Part shown: one piece after another, positions 17,414-26,335 of the stretch
How the letters are laid out: the number at the start of each line of letters is the position of its first letter
Numbering within the stretch: position 1 is the first letter of the stretch
Origin: Dyadobacter flavalbus
GTDB lineage: Bacteria; Bacteroidota; Bacteroidia; Cytophagales; Spirosomataceae
NCBI RefSeq assembly: GCF_006149045.1
Contig: NZ_VBSN01000010.1
Location: 1 to 64,000, forward strand
Length of the DNA stretch: 64,000 nucleotides
Direction of reading: 5' to 3'
The notes under the pieces: model-generated
Told to the model about the DNA's origin: nothing
Seen by the model: only the letters and a program-made list of their open reading frames with translations
The model's database searches: none
Made by a program: the position numbers and the translations under genes

Positions 17414-19069
17414 GTGAGAAAAATCTCTTTAAGCGTACTTTGTCTGTTGCTGACTGCTTTCGGCCATGCACAGACAACCAAAAAAAACACACCGAAAAGT
17501 ACCGTACTTGCCCGTCCCAAACTGGTTGTCGGCATCGTTGTCGATCAGATGCGTTATGATTATCTGTACCGTTATTATGATCAGTACGGAGAAGGCGGTT
17601 TCAAGCGGTTGATGAATGAAGGGTTTAACTGCCGCAATAATCATTACAGCTATGCACTTACGGTTACAGCCGCCGGTCATGCCAGCGTTTATACCGGTTC
17701 TATTCCGGCCATTAACGGAATCATCGGAAACGAATGGTTTGATCCGATAGCCAAAAAAGAAGTTTACTGCGTGGAAGACAGCACCGTAAATACCGTTGGC
17801 AGTACTAATGCAAGCGTAGGGAAAATGTCGCCAAAAAATATGCTGACAAGCACCGTCACGGACCAGCTCCGGATTGCTACCAACTTCCGTTCCAAAACAA
17901 TCGGTGTTGCAATTAAGGACAGAGGTTCTATTCTGCCGGCCGGACATTCCGCGAATGCCGCCTACTGGTTTGATTCCAAAACCGGCAACTGGGTAAGCAG
18001 TACTTATTACATGAACGAGCTTCCCAAATGGGCAAAAGACTACAATGCCAGAAAAATGCCTTCGGCTTATTTACAAAAAGGCTGGCAGCTGCTACTGACT
18101 GCAGACGCTTACATGCAGAGTTCGCAGGATGATGTGGCCTGGGAAGGAAAGCTGCCGGGTTCTTCCAGACCTGTTTTTCCATATGAACTGGCCGGTTTGT
18201 CGGGCGATGCTTTCGGTGTGGTTACGGAAACGCCGTGGGGAAATACGATTACAAAGGAAATGGCCATTGAAGCGGTAAAAGGCGAGAATCTGGGTAAAGG
18301 AAAAGAGACAGATTTTCTGGCCATCAGTTTTTCTTCCACGGATAAAATCGGGCACCGTTCCGGACCGAACTCCATCGAACAGCAGGACGATTTCATACGG
18401 CTTGACCGCGAATTTGCCGACCTTTTCAGCTTTCTGGACGGCTGGGTTGGAAAAGGCGAGTACACCGTTTTTCTTACGGCCGATCATGGCGTTGTGGATG
18501 TTCCGGGCTTTGCAGCCGAGCACAAGCTTCCGTCCGGCATTGTAAACAGGAAGGTTGTCAACGCCGCTGTGGACGAAGCACTGAGCAAGGCTTTTGGCAA
18601 AGATTCCTACATTCTGGCAACGGATAACAACCAGCTTTACTTTGATCATGAACTGCTGAAAAAGAAGAAGATTACAATTGCCGCTGCCGTAGAAGTTATT
18701 CGCCCTGCCATACTGGACATTCCCGGAATGGCCGATATTATTGATCTTACCGATATGGGAAAATCACCGCTGAATACGTATCAGCTCGAATTGTACAAGA
18801 ATAATGTGAATGCAAAGCGTAGCGGTGACATCCAGATTATTACGCAGCCGGGATGGTTTTATGGCACCTCCACAGGAACTTCGCACGGAACGCCGTACAA
18901 TTACGATACGCAGGTGCCGTTTGTTCTTTATGGCTGGGGAATCAATAAAGGTGAAACACTGCGGCGGACATCGGTTTCGGACATTGCGCCTACGATTTCC
19001 TCACTGCTGCATATTATTCCCGGAAGCGGCAACACCGGAAATGCAGTGGAAGAAGCATTGAAAAAGTAG
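17414..19069 (+). CDS. PafA-like secreted alkaline phosphatase (paralogue 2)
   Basis: 551 residues, closely similar to the preceding gene along its whole length, with the same zinc-binding and nucleophile motifs (VVDQMRYDY, ALTVTAAGH, IKDR, TADHG, SHGTPYNYD) and a leader ending in GHAQ around residue 20. Start is GTG at 17414. Visible differences lie in loops around the active site: DKIGHRSGP replaces DRIGHAFGP, and TADHGVVDVPG replaces TADHGAMDVPA, so substrate preference may differ. The tandem arrangement points to local duplication. Confidence 0.92.
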   Translation: MRKISLSVLCLLLTAFGHAQTTKKNTPKSTVLARPKLVVGIVVDQMRYDYLYRYYDQYGEGGFKRLMNEGFNCRNNHYSYALTVTAAGHASVYTGSIPAINGIIGNEWFDPIAKKEVYCVEDSTVNTVGSTNASVGKMSPKNMLTSTVTDQLRIATNFRSKTIGVAIKDRGSILPAGHSANAAYWFDSKTGNWVSSTYYMNELPKWAKDYNARKMPSAYLQKGWQLLLTADAYMQSSQDDVAWEGKLPGSSRPVFPYELAGLSGDAFGVVTETPWGNTITKEMAIEAVKGENLGKGKETDFLAISFSSTDKIGHRSGPNSIEQQDDFIRLDREFADLFSFLDGWVGKGEYTVFLTADHGVVDVPGFAAEHKLPSGIVNRKVVNAAVDEALSKAFGKDSYILATDNNQLYFDHELLKKKKITIAAAVEVIRPAILDIPGMADIIDLTDMGKSPLNTYQLELYKNNVNAKRSGDIQIITQPGWFYGTSTGTSHGTPYNYDTQVPFVLYGWGINKGETLRRTSVSDIAPTISSLLHIIPGSGNTGNAVEEALKK

Positions 19070-19090
19070 TATTCTTATAAATTTATAAAT

Positions 19091-19137
19091 AAAATACGCT
19101 GCAAAACTGGAACAATTCCGGCAATGCAGCGTATTTT
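19091..19137. terminator. Bidirectional terminator between pafA2 and nfeD
   Basis: A 12-bp perfect stem AAAATACGCTGC / GCAGCGTATTTT with a 23-base loop that itself can pair (TGGAAC/ATTCC region). A/T runs at both ends make it suitable for both convergent genes. Confidence 0.82.
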
Positions 19138-19150
19138 ATTATAGCTTGTT

Positions 19151-19585
19151 TCAGGATTCTTCCACGATGAGGACAATGCCGTTTGTCCGCATGATAACGA
19201 CTTTGCTTCCGGCAGAAATGGAACTGTGGTTAAAAGCAGTTGCTTTCCATTCGGCACCGCGGTAATAAATTTTTCCTTCGCCGTTAACAGGAATGTCCTT
19301 GATGACGAGAGCCGTTTCGCCTACAAATTCGCTATATTCAGGACCTGATCTTCTGTCAAGCAGCTTGCGGGCGTGTTTTCTCAAGAGCAGCAATGAGCTT
19401 AGTGAAATCAGTGAAAATGCAATGATCTGGCTTTCAATGTCGGGAAGCAGGCCGATTGCCGTCAATAATGATGTGAGCAATGCGCCGGATGCAAAAAATA
19501 CAAACACCAGCAGTACGCTTACCAATTCTGCAACGAGCATAATCAGTCCCACAATAAGCCATATTTGCGGCAAAGACAAGTCCAT
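19151..19585 (-). CDS. NfeD-family membrane protein (short form)
   Basis: 144 residues: hydrophobic N-terminal half with about three membrane segments (residues 8-30, 32-52, 56-75) and a C-terminal soluble OB-fold domain (about 85-142) with the GETALVIKDI and GAEWKATAF motifs of NfeD. NfeD proteins act together with SPFH/stomatin-like proteins at membrane microdomains; the SPFH partner is directly upstream with a one-base gap, which supports the assignment. The short form lacks the ClpP-like protease domain. Confidence 0.92.
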   Translation of the reverse strand: MDLSLPQIWLIVGLIMLVAELVSVLLVFVFFASGALLTSLLTAIGLLPDIESQIIAFSLISLSSLLLLRKHARKLLDRRSGPEYSEFVGETALVIKDIPVNGEGKIYYRGAEWKATAFNHSSISAGSKVVIMRTNGIVLIVEES

Positions 19586-19586
19586 A

Positions 19587-20519
19587 TTATTTTTTTCTTT
19601 CTGGGTTTATAACCGGCCGGTCCGATTTCACTACTGTTAAAGCCGTAGCAATAAGTGAGCCGATATCGGTCAGGTTTGCCGGTAAAATCAATGTATTTCC
19701 GGTTTTGGCCAATTTACCAAATTGTTCCACATAATTTTCTGCTACTTTTAATTGAACCGCTTCCAGACCGCCGTCTTTCTGGATCGCTTCCGCCACGAGT
19801 CGGATGCTGTCTGCCGTTGCTTCGGCAACTGAACGCAGAGCGGCCGCTTCACCTTCCGCTTCATTGATCTGCCTGAGCCGCAAACCTTCCGATTCCAGTA
19901 CGACTTTCTGTTTTTGTCCTTCGGCAACGTTGATTGCAGCCTGTTTTTCTCCGTCGGATTGCAGAATCACCGCACGTCGTTCCCGCTCGGCCTGCATCTG
20001 TTTTTCCATGGCGTTCAGCACGCTTTGCGGCGGTGTGATATTCTTGATTTCGTAACGTAAAACTTTTACGCCCCAGCCGATGGCCGCTTCATCAATGGAT
20101 TCCACAACGGCGCGGTTGATCGTCATCCGTTCTTCAAAAGTTTTGTCAAGGTCCAGTTTCCCGATTTCACTCCGCATGGTTGTCTGCGCAAGCTGGATAA
20201 CGGCAAAAGTATAATCGGCAATGCCGTAAGCAGCTTTTTTCGGATCAATAACCTGAATGAAAATAACGCCGTCCATACGCACCTGAACATTGTCGCGGGT
20301 TATGCAAATCTGTTCGGGAATATCAACGGCAGTTTCTTTGAGTGTGTATTTGTAAGCAATTCTGTCAAAAAATGGAATGATGAAATTGATGCCGGGCTGC
20401 AATACGGCGTAAAATTTTCCAAGACGTTCCAGTATATATGCATTCTGCTGCGGAACGACTTTAACGGTCATTAAAATGGTGAGAACGACAAGAACAAGCA
20501 GTATTATAAGTGGTGTCAT
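19587..20519 (-). CDS. SPFH/band 7 (stomatin/paraslipin-like) membrane protein
   Basis: 310 residues with an N-terminal membrane anchor (residues 2-20), an SPFH/band 7 domain (about 22-185, including the KNITPPQSVLNAMEKQM segment typical of the paraslipin type) and a helical Ala/Glu-rich region (about 190-250) for oligomerisation. Such proteins form large rings at the inner membrane that organise microdomains and influence proteases such as FtsH. It is the first gene of a two-gene operon with nfeD. Confidence 0.93.
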   Translation of the reverse strand: MTPLIILLVLVVLTILMTVKVVPQQNAYILERLGKFYAVLQPGINFIIPFFDRIAYKYTLKETAVDIPEQICITRDNVQVRMDGVIFIQVIDPKKAAYGIADYTFAVIQLAQTTMRSEIGKLDLDKTFEERMTINRAVVESIDEAAIGWGVKVLRYEIKNITPPQSVLNAMEKQMQAERERRAVILQSDGEKQAAINVAEGQKQKVVLESEGLRLRQINEAEGEAAALRSVAEATADSIRLVAEAIQKDGGLEAVQLKVAENYVEQFGKLAKTGNTLILPANLTDIGSLIATALTVVKSDRPVINPERKK

Positions 20520-20543
20520 AGTAAGTAAGTTTGATGTATAGGG

Positions 20544-20551
20544 CGAAAGTA
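20544..20551 (-). promoter_or_regulatory. Possible -7 box of the SPFH-nfeD operon
   Basis: On the minus strand TACTTTCG, one base from TAnnTTTG, lies 24 bases before the SPFH start. No TTG element is seen at the usual distance. Confidence 0.3.
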
Positions 20552-20642
20552 ACCATACAAAAACTTGCTTCCTATAACTCTTTTATCAGCGTGAGGTTAA
20601 ACTTGCCTGCCGGTTTATGAAGGGGATGAATGGAAAAAGATA

Positions 20643-21809
20643 TCAATCTTTTAATATTTCCTTTGAAATAACCATTTTTTGAATCTCGCTGGTGCCTTCT
20701 CCGATTGTACAAAGCTTGCTGTCTCGGTAAAATTTTTCAACCGGATAATCTTTTACAAAGCCATATCCGCCAAAAATCTGAACGGCTTCATTGGCTACTC
20801 TTACGGCCGTTTCGGATGCATGATATTTGGCCACGGAACTGGAAAGCGTCACTTTTTTGCCTGCATCTTTTAATGCTGCCGCATGAAAAGTGAGTAAAGT
20901 GGAAGCCTGGATATCGGTGTACATATCCGCCAGCTTGAATGCAATGGCCTGAAAATCACAAATTGCTTTGCCAAACTGCTTTCGCTCCATGGAGTAGGAG
21001 CGTGCCGCTTCATACGCGCCCAGTGCCGTTCCGACGCTCAGCGCAGCAATGGAAATCCGGCCGCCGTCAAGAATCTTTAAAGACTGAATAAATCCGTCGC
21101 CGACCTGCCCGATTCTTTGGCTGTCCGGTACAACGCAGTCCTGAAAAATGAGTTCCACGGTTTCGGAAGCCCGCATGCCCAGTTTGTCTTCTTTCCGGCC
21201 GCATGTAAATCCCGGCGTACCCTGCGGAATGATAAAAGCAGTTGCGCCATGTTTGTCGCCGGGTTCGCCGGTTCTGGTTATGACAACAGTAATATCAGCG
21301 CTTTTTCCATTGGTGATAAAGTTTTTGGAGCCGTTTATGATCCAGTTACTGCCATCATTTACAGCAACGGTACGCATGTTTCCGGCATCCGACCCGGTAT
21401 TCGGTTCGGTAAGTCCCCACGCGCCGAGCGAGCGGCCGCTGGCAAGGTGCGGAAGATACATCTGTTTCTGTTCAGCGTTGCCAAACATGCAAATATGATT
21501 TGTACACAAGGAATTATGAGCCGCCATCGACAGGCCTGCGGAGGGATCCGTTTTTGCCAGCTCGATAATTGCAGTTACGTATTCCTTGTAGCCAAGGCCC
21601 GCACCGCCAAATTCTTCGGGAACGAGCATGCCCATCAAACCGAGTTCTCCGAGCTTATAAAACAGTTCTTTCGGGAATTGCTGTTCTTCGTCCCATTTGC
21701 GGATATTGGGTTTTATGCTGAGGGCAGCAAACTGGCGTATGCTTTCTTTAATTAGCGTACAGGTTTCTTCCCGCTGACTTTGTGCTGGATCCGGAGTTAC
21801 TGTTTCCAT
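20643..21809 (-). CDS. Acyl-CoA dehydrogenase
   Basis: A 388-residue FAD-dependent acyl-CoA dehydrogenase: N-terminal helical domain, central beta domain with WGLTEPNTGSDAGNM, and C-terminal helical domain with the IFGGYGFVKDYPVEK FAD/dimer motif and the catalytic-base region GEGTSEIQ near residue 372. It oxidises acyl-CoA to the 2,3-enoyl-CoA in fatty-acid or branched amino-acid breakdown; chain-length preference cannot be read reliably. It stands alone: transcribed towards SPFH across a 123-base gap and divergent from ugd. Confidence 0.94.
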   Translation of the reverse strand: METVTPDPAQSQREETCTLIKESIRQFAALSIKPNIRKWDEEQQFPKELFYKLGELGLMGMLVPEEFGGAGLGYKEYVTAIIELAKTDPSAGLSMAAHNSLCTNHICMFGNAEQKQMYLPHLASGRSLGAWGLTEPNTGSDAGNMRTVAVNDGSNWIINGSKNFITNGKSADITVVITRTGEPGDKHGATAFIIPQGTPGFTCGRKEDKLGMRASETVELIFQDCVVPDSQRIGQVGDGFIQSLKILDGGRISIAALSVGTALGAYEAARSYSMERKQFGKAICDFQAIAFKLADMYTDIQASTLLTFHAAALKDAGKKVTLSSSVAKYHASETAVRVANEAVQIFGGYGFVKDYPVEKFYRDSKLCTIGEGTSEIQKMVISKEILKD

Positions 21810-21921
21810 AATTCCCGGTGTTTACATTTAATTTACTTAATGTTAGCAAAAAATCAAGATATTTCTCTTATCAGTAACGAACAAATACGAGGCGGAGCGG
21901 TGAAGATTCGTATAAAAAAAT

Positions 21922-21929
21922 TACATTTG
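21922..21929 (+). promoter_or_regulatory. Possible -7 box of the ugd-uxs operon
   Basis: TACATTTG fits TAnnTTTG about 91 bases before the ugd ATG, in the 211-base gap between divergent acyl-CoA dehydrogenase and ugd. The -33 TTG is not apparent. Confidence 0.35.
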
Positions 21930-22020
21930 CTGATGTCTTAACACACGGGACTTGGTTAAATACAATTCTTTAACCTGAACGATGAAGTTCCGTAACAACT
22001 ATATTATAATTATCACATTT

Positions 22021-23346
22021 ATGAAAATTGCAGTTGTAGGAACAGGTTATGTTGGTTTGGTTACAGGCACCTGTTTTGCTGAAACAGGCAATCAGGTAAC
22101 CTGTGTTGACATTGATGTCAGAAAGGTCGAACGTTTGCAAAAGGGCGAAATCCCTATTTATGAGCCGGGTCTGGACGTACTTTTTCACCGGAACGTGGAA
22201 GAAGGCCGTTTGCTGTTTACCACCAACCTGGCCGAAGGCATTAAAGATGCGGAAGTGATTTTCCTTGCGTTGCCGACGCCTCCGGGCGAAGACGGATCGG
22301 CTGATCTGAAGTACATTCTGAAAGTGGCGGATGATCTTGGCCATATTATGGAAAAATACGCTGTCGTTATTGACAAAAGCACCGTTCCGGTGGGTACGGC
22401 TGAAAAAGTGCATGCTGCCATTGCGAAAAATGCCAAAGTCGAGTTTGATGTGGTTTCCAATCCCGAGTTTTTGAGAGAAGGCGTTGCGGTTGAGGATTTC
22501 ATGAAGCCGGACCGGGTTGTGGTCGGAACTACTTCCGAAAAGGCAAAAAAGGTCATGGAAAAGCTTTATGCTCCGCTGGTCAGACAAGGAAACCCGGTGA
22601 TTTTCATGGACGAGCGTTCTGCCGAAATGACCAAATACGCAGCCAATTCATTCCTGGCCATGAAGATTACGTTCATGAACGAAATCGCAAACCTTTGCGA
22701 AAAAGTAGGTGCCAATGTGGACGATATCCGTCGCGGTATCGGTACAGACAGCCGCATCGGAAAGCGTTTTCTTTTTGCAGGTATCGGTTACGGCGGAAGC
22801 TGCTTTCCGAAAGACGTACAGGCGCTTGCCAAAACATCCAATGATTTCAACTATGATTTCCGTATCCTGAAATCCGTTATGGATGTCAATTACGATCAGA
22901 AGAAGAAACTCCTGCCGATGCTCGAAAACTATTTTGAAGGAAGCCTGAAAGATAAAACCATAGCGGTCTGGGGACTGGCGTTCAAGCCATATACCGATGA
23001 CATCCGCGAAGCTCCCGCGCTTGAAAATATTGAAGCATTGCTGCAAGCCGGCGCCAAAGTAACTGCTTACGACCCGGAAGCCATGAACAATGTAAAAGGC
23101 ATTCTCGGCGATAAAATAACATTCTGTCATACACCCTATGCCGCGCTGGACGATGCCGATGCATTGATGATATTTACAGAATGGCCTCAATTCCGCACAC
23201 CTGAATTTGAAAAGATGGGTAAACTGTTGAAGAACAAAGTAATTTTTGACGGAAGAAACCTGTATGAACTGGATCAGATGCGTGAAATGGGTTATACCTA
23301 TTACAGCATCGGACGGGAAAAGGTGGTTCCGGCCGGAGAAAATTAA
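22021..23346 (+). CDS. ugd: UDP-glucose 6-dehydrogenase
   Basis: 441 residues. Oxidises UDP-glucose to UDP-glucuronate with two NAD+. The Rossmann motif VGTGYVG begins at residue 6, the STVPVGT substrate loop is near 120, and the catalytic cysteine is Cys261 in GYGGSCFPKD. The ATG at 22021 puts the first beta strand at the N-terminus; an upstream in-frame ATG at 21982 would add 13 unlikely residues. The gene for the next step, UDP-glucuronate decarboxylase, follows after 24 bases, so the pair probably makes UDP-xylose for surface polysaccharide. Confidence 0.97.
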   Translation: MKIAVVGTGYVGLVTGTCFAETGNQVTCVDIDVRKVERLQKGEIPIYEPGLDVLFHRNVEEGRLLFTTNLAEGIKDAEVIFLALPTPPGEDGSADLKYILKVADDLGHIMEKYAVVIDKSTVPVGTAEKVHAAIAKNAKVEFDVVSNPEFLREGVAVEDFMKPDRVVVGTTSEKAKKVMEKLYAPLVRQGNPVIFMDERSAEMTKYAANSFLAMKITFMNEIANLCEKVGANVDDIRRGIGTDSRIGKRFLFAGIGYGGSCFPKDVQALAKTSNDFNYDFRILKSVMDVNYDQKKKLLPMLENYFEGSLKDKTIAVWGLAFKPYTDDIREAPALENIEALLQAGAKVTAYDPEAMNNVKGILGDKITFCHTPYAALDDADALMIFTEWPQFRTPEFEKMGKLLKNKVIFDGRNLYELDQMREMGYTYYSIGREKVVPAGEN

Positions 23347-23370
23347 CATTCAATCTAATCTATCTTATTC

Positions 23371-24363
23371 ATGAAACGTGTACTTATAACCGGAGCAGCA
23401 GGATTTTTAGGTTCGCACCTTTGCGAGCGGTTTTTAAAGGAAGGCATGTATGTGATCGCAATGGATAACCTGATTACCGGTGATATGCGTAACATCGAGC
23501 ATTTGATGCCCAATCCCAATTTTGAATTCAACCATCATGATGTAACCAAATACGTGCATGTTCCGGGCGAGCTCGATTACATCATGCATTTTGCATCTCC
23601 GGCAAGCCCGATTGATTACCTTAAAATTCCGATCCAGACGCTGAAAGTAGGAGCGATGGGAACGCATAACCTGCTTGGGCTTGCGCGCGTTAAAAAAGCA
23701 CGTTTTATCATTGCTTCCACGTCGGAAGTATACGGCGATCCGCTGGTGCATCCGCAGACGGAAGATTATTGGGGCCATGTTAACCCGATCGGGCCGCGCG
23801 GCTGCTACGACGAAGCCAAGCGTTATCAGGAAGCTATTACCATGGCTTATCACCGGTATCACGATCTGGAAACACGCATTGTACGGATTTTCAATACTTA
23901 CGGGCCCAGAATGCGCCTGAACGACGGACGTGTGTTGCCGGCATTCATCGGCCAGGCTTTGCGCGGTGAGGATATTACGGTATTCGGCGACGGTTCGCAA
24001 ACCCGCTCATTCTGTTATGTCGACGATCTGGTTGAAGGAATTTACCGCCTGCTTCTGAGCGACTATGCATTGCCTGTAAACATCGGGAACCCTTCCGAAA
24101 TCACAATAGGGGAATTTGCCGAAGAAATTATTAAGCTGACCGGAACGGACCAGAAAGTTGTTTACAAGCCGCTTCCGCAGGACGATCCGAAGCAAAGACA
24201 GCCGGATATTACCCTAGCCAAAGAAATTCTGGGCTGGGAGCCAAAAGTTTCCCGTCAGGAAGGTTTGCAGATTACTTACGACTATTTCCGCAATCTGCCG
24301 AAGGACAGGCTGTATGAAGAAACCAATCACAGAGGCTTTGAAGGATTCAGTCATGTGAAATAA
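23371..24363 (+). CDS. uxs: UDP-glucuronate decarboxylase (UDP-xylose synthase)
   Basis: A 330-residue extended short-chain dehydrogenase: NAD-binding GAAGFLGSH at residue 8, catalytic STSEVYGDP and the YxxxK motif in [10 protein letters not shown], and the [10 protein letters not shown] stretch characteristic of UDP-xylose synthases. It decarboxylates UDP-glucuronate to UDP-xylose, which fits its position directly behind ugd. The length is normal for the bacterial enzyme. A strong bidirectional terminator follows. Confidence 0.94.
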   Translation: MKRVLITGAAGFLGSHLCERFLKEGMYVIAMDNLITGDMRNIEHLMPNPNFEFNHHDVTKYVHVPGELDYIMHFASPASPIDYLKIPIQTLKVGAMGTHNLLGLARVKKARFIIASTSEVYGDPLVHPQTEDYWGHVNPIGPRGCYDEAKRYQEAITMAYHRYHDLETRIVRIFNTYGPRMRLNDGRVLPAFIGQALRGEDITVFGDGSQTRSFCYVDDLVEGIYRLLLSDYALPVNIGNPSEITIGEFAEEIIKLTGTDQKVVYKPLPQDDPKQRQPDITLAKEILGWEPKVSRQEGLQITYDYFRNLPKDRLYEETNHRGFEGFSHVK

Positions 24364-24381
24364 ACGGATAGCATTATTAAT

Positions 24382-24410
24382 AAAAAAACCCGCTGAATGC
24401 GGGTTTTTTT
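24382..24410. terminator. Bidirectional terminator between uxs and frr
   Basis: AAAAAAACCCGC / GCGGGTTTTTTT with a 5-base loop: a 12-bp perfect stem with A and T tracts that serves both convergent genes. Confidence 0.93.
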
Positions 24411-24430
24411 ATTGAAAGGAAATCTGAAAG

Positions 24431-24991
24431 TTAAACTTCCATGATCTCTTTTTCCTTTGCAGAGAAAATATGTTCCACTTTGGAAATAAAGCCGTCCGTT
24501 AATTTCTGAACGCGGTCTTCACTTACTTTTACCAGATCTTCCGCAACGCCTTCTTTGGTCAGCTTGCGAAGGGAATTGTTGGCATCCTGACGAATGTTCC
24601 GGATGTTGATCTTGGCTGTTTCAATTTCGTTTTTCGCACGCTTTACAAGCTCTCTGCGTCGTTCTTCATTAAGCGGCGGAACCGAAATCCGGATCAGTTC
24701 ACCATCATTGGAAGGTGCAAAGCCCAGGTTGCCGTTGCGGATTGCTTTTTCTATATCATTAATGATTTTTCTTTCGAAAGGCTTGATGGCGATCGTCCTT
24801 GCGTCCGGCGTATTGATGGTGGCCACGTTCTGCAAAGGCGTCATGGAGCCGTAATATTCAATCTGAAGACCTTCCAGCATCTGGGGCGAAGCTTTTCCTG
24901 CGCGGATTTTTCCCAGTTCTATAATAAGGTGTTTGATAGCACCTTCCATAGTATCTTTGGCATCTTCAAGATATAATTCTATTTCTTCCAT
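24431..24991 (-). CDS. frr: Ribosome recycling factor
   Basis: 186 residues, the standard length for Frr, which splits post-termination ribosomes together with EF-G. Typical stretches are present: GKASPQMLEGL, PDARTIAIKPFE, and the C-terminal long helices with RRELVKRAKNEIE and IRNIRQDANNSLRKL. It lies 26 bases downstream of pyrH, the widely conserved pyrH-frr order, and is probably co-transcribed with it. Confidence 0.98.
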   Translation of the reverse strand: MEEIELYLEDAKDTMEGAIKHLIIELGKIRAGKASPQMLEGLQIEYYGSMTPLQNVATINTPDARTIAIKPFERKIINDIEKAIRNGNLGFAPSNDGELIRISVPPLNEERRRELVKRAKNEIETAKINIRNIRQDANNSLRKLTKEGVAEDLVKVSEDRVQKLTDGFISKVEHIFSAKEKEIMEV

Positions 24992-25017
24992 TGTTTATAA
25001 AAGATAATATATTTCGG

Positions 25018-25737
25018 TTAATTCGATATCAAAGTTCCGACTTCTTCTCCCATAACCAGATCATACAGATTGCCGGGCTTGTTCATATCGAAAACAATAA
25101 TCGGGACATTATTTTCCTTGCAAAGCGTAAAAGCGGTAAGGTCCATAATCTTAAGATTTCTGGACAGCGCCTCATCGAAAGTCAGTTTGCTGTATTTGGT
25201 TGCGAGCGGATCTTTTTCCGGATCTGCAGTATACACTCCGTCCACGCGCGTACCTTTCAAAACCACTTCCGACTCGGATTCAATGGCACGAAGGCCGGCA
25301 GTTGTATCCGTCGTAAAATATGGATTTCCCGTTCCTGCACCAAAAATAACAACTCGCCCTTTTTCTAGGTGACGGATTGCACGGCGGCGAATAAGCGGCT
25401 CGCAAACCTGCTCCATTTTGATAGCCGACATCAGCCTTGTGTTCATGCCGTGCTTTTCAAGAGAGCTCTGGATTGCCATTCCGTTGATGACCGTGGCCAG
25501 CATGCCCATATGGTCGCCCTGAACTCTGTCAATCCCGGATTTTTCTACAGATGCACCGCGGAAAATATTTCCTCCACCGATTACAATGGCCACCTGAACG
25601 CCGACTTCTGTAATTCTTTTGATTTCCCGGGCATAGTTATCGAGTATGTTGAAATCAATAACCTGGGCTTTATCGCCACCATTAAGAGCTTCTCCGCTGA
25701 GTTTTAGTAATAAACGTTTGTATACTGGTTCGGGCAT
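25018..25737 (-). CDS. pyrH: UMP kinase
   Basis: 239 residues of the amino-acid-kinase fold. It phosphorylates UMP to UDP at the start of pyrimidine nucleotide supply. Diagnostic motifs: KLSGEAL at residue 12, IGGGNIFRG near 52, [12 protein letters not shown] near 73, and [11 protein letters not shown] near 132. Follows the biotin-carrier gene by about 64 bases on the same strand and leads into frr. Confidence 0.98.
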   Translation of the reverse strand: MPEPVYKRLLLKLSGEALNGGDKAQVIDFNILDNYAREIKRITEVGVQVAIVIGGGNIFRGASVEKSGIDRVQGDHMGMLATVINGMAIQSSLEKHGMNTRLMSAIKMEQVCEPLIRRRAIRHLEKGRVVIFGAGTGNPYFTTDTTAGLRAIESESEVVLKGTRVDGVYTADPEKDPLATKYSKLTFDEALSRNLKIMDLTAFTLCKENNVPIIVFDMNKPGNLYDLVMGEEVGTLISN

Positions 25738-25801
25738 GATTGTAGATATAGGTGTTTTCGTCCGTAAAAATAAGCGTAGGAAGTCAAGATAAACAAGTTA
25801 T

Positions 25802-26335
25802 TTATTGAAACTCGAGCAATACCTGATTTTTTTCAACGGTTTCGCCCGCTGCCACTTTCAGTGTTTTTACCGTTCCGCTTCCGGATGAGCGGATTACGTT
25901 TTCCATTTTCATTGCCACCAGCACCAGCAGCGTATCGCCTTTGCTGATCACATCTCCTTCTGCAACCGCAACAGACTGGATCAGCCCGGGCATAGGCGCC
26001 TTGACATTGTTCAGTTTCTGGGCCGTACTGTTCTGAAGTCCCATTCCTTCCAGAAGCAAATCCAGATGATTTTTTGTCTTGGTATAATAATGCTGGCCGT
26101 TGATCAGTAAATGAACCGATTTTTCCTGGGCGTTGACTTCAAGCACTTCCACGTTATATGATTTGTTGTTGCGTAGAACATGAAATTTGTTCAGGCCTAA
26201 CTCAGTAATATCTCCGTCGAACTGCTCGTTTCCGACAAACCATTTGTCTTTCCGGCTGCTTATTTCAAATGAATTTCCGGAGGAAACTTCGCTGTTTTCC
26301 TGGAACGGAATTTCGGAAACGTTGATCTTCAGCAT
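25802..26335 (-). CDS. Biotin/lipoyl-attachment domain protein (biotin carboxyl carrier type)
   Basis: 177 residues. The C-terminal 70 residues form a biotinyl domain with the attachment motif AMKMEN (Lys143) and the preceding APMPGLI loop, as in the carrier part of acyl-CoA (for example propionyl-CoA) carboxylases. The N-terminal 100 residues are a small beta domain linking the carrier to the enzyme. It overlaps the upstream dihydrouridine synthase gene by seven bases (ATGCTGA), so translation is coupled. A likely partner, the carboxyltransferase beta subunit, lies about 22 kb away; no biotin carboxylase is seen in the window. Confidence 0.88.
   Translation of the reverse strand: MLKINVSEIPFQENSEVSSGNSFEISSRKDKWFVGNEQFDGDITELGLNKFHVLRNNKSYNVEVLEVNAQEKSVHLLINGQHYYTKTKNHLDLLLEGMGLQNSTAQKLNNVKAPMPGLIQSVAVAEGDVISKGDTLLVLVAMKMENVIRSSGSGTVKTLKVAAGETVEKNQVLLEFQ

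Noticed and set aside
21117..21755. 212-codon plus-strand frame in the acyl-CoA dehydrogenase gene
   Set aside because: Antisense to an enzyme with complete motifs.
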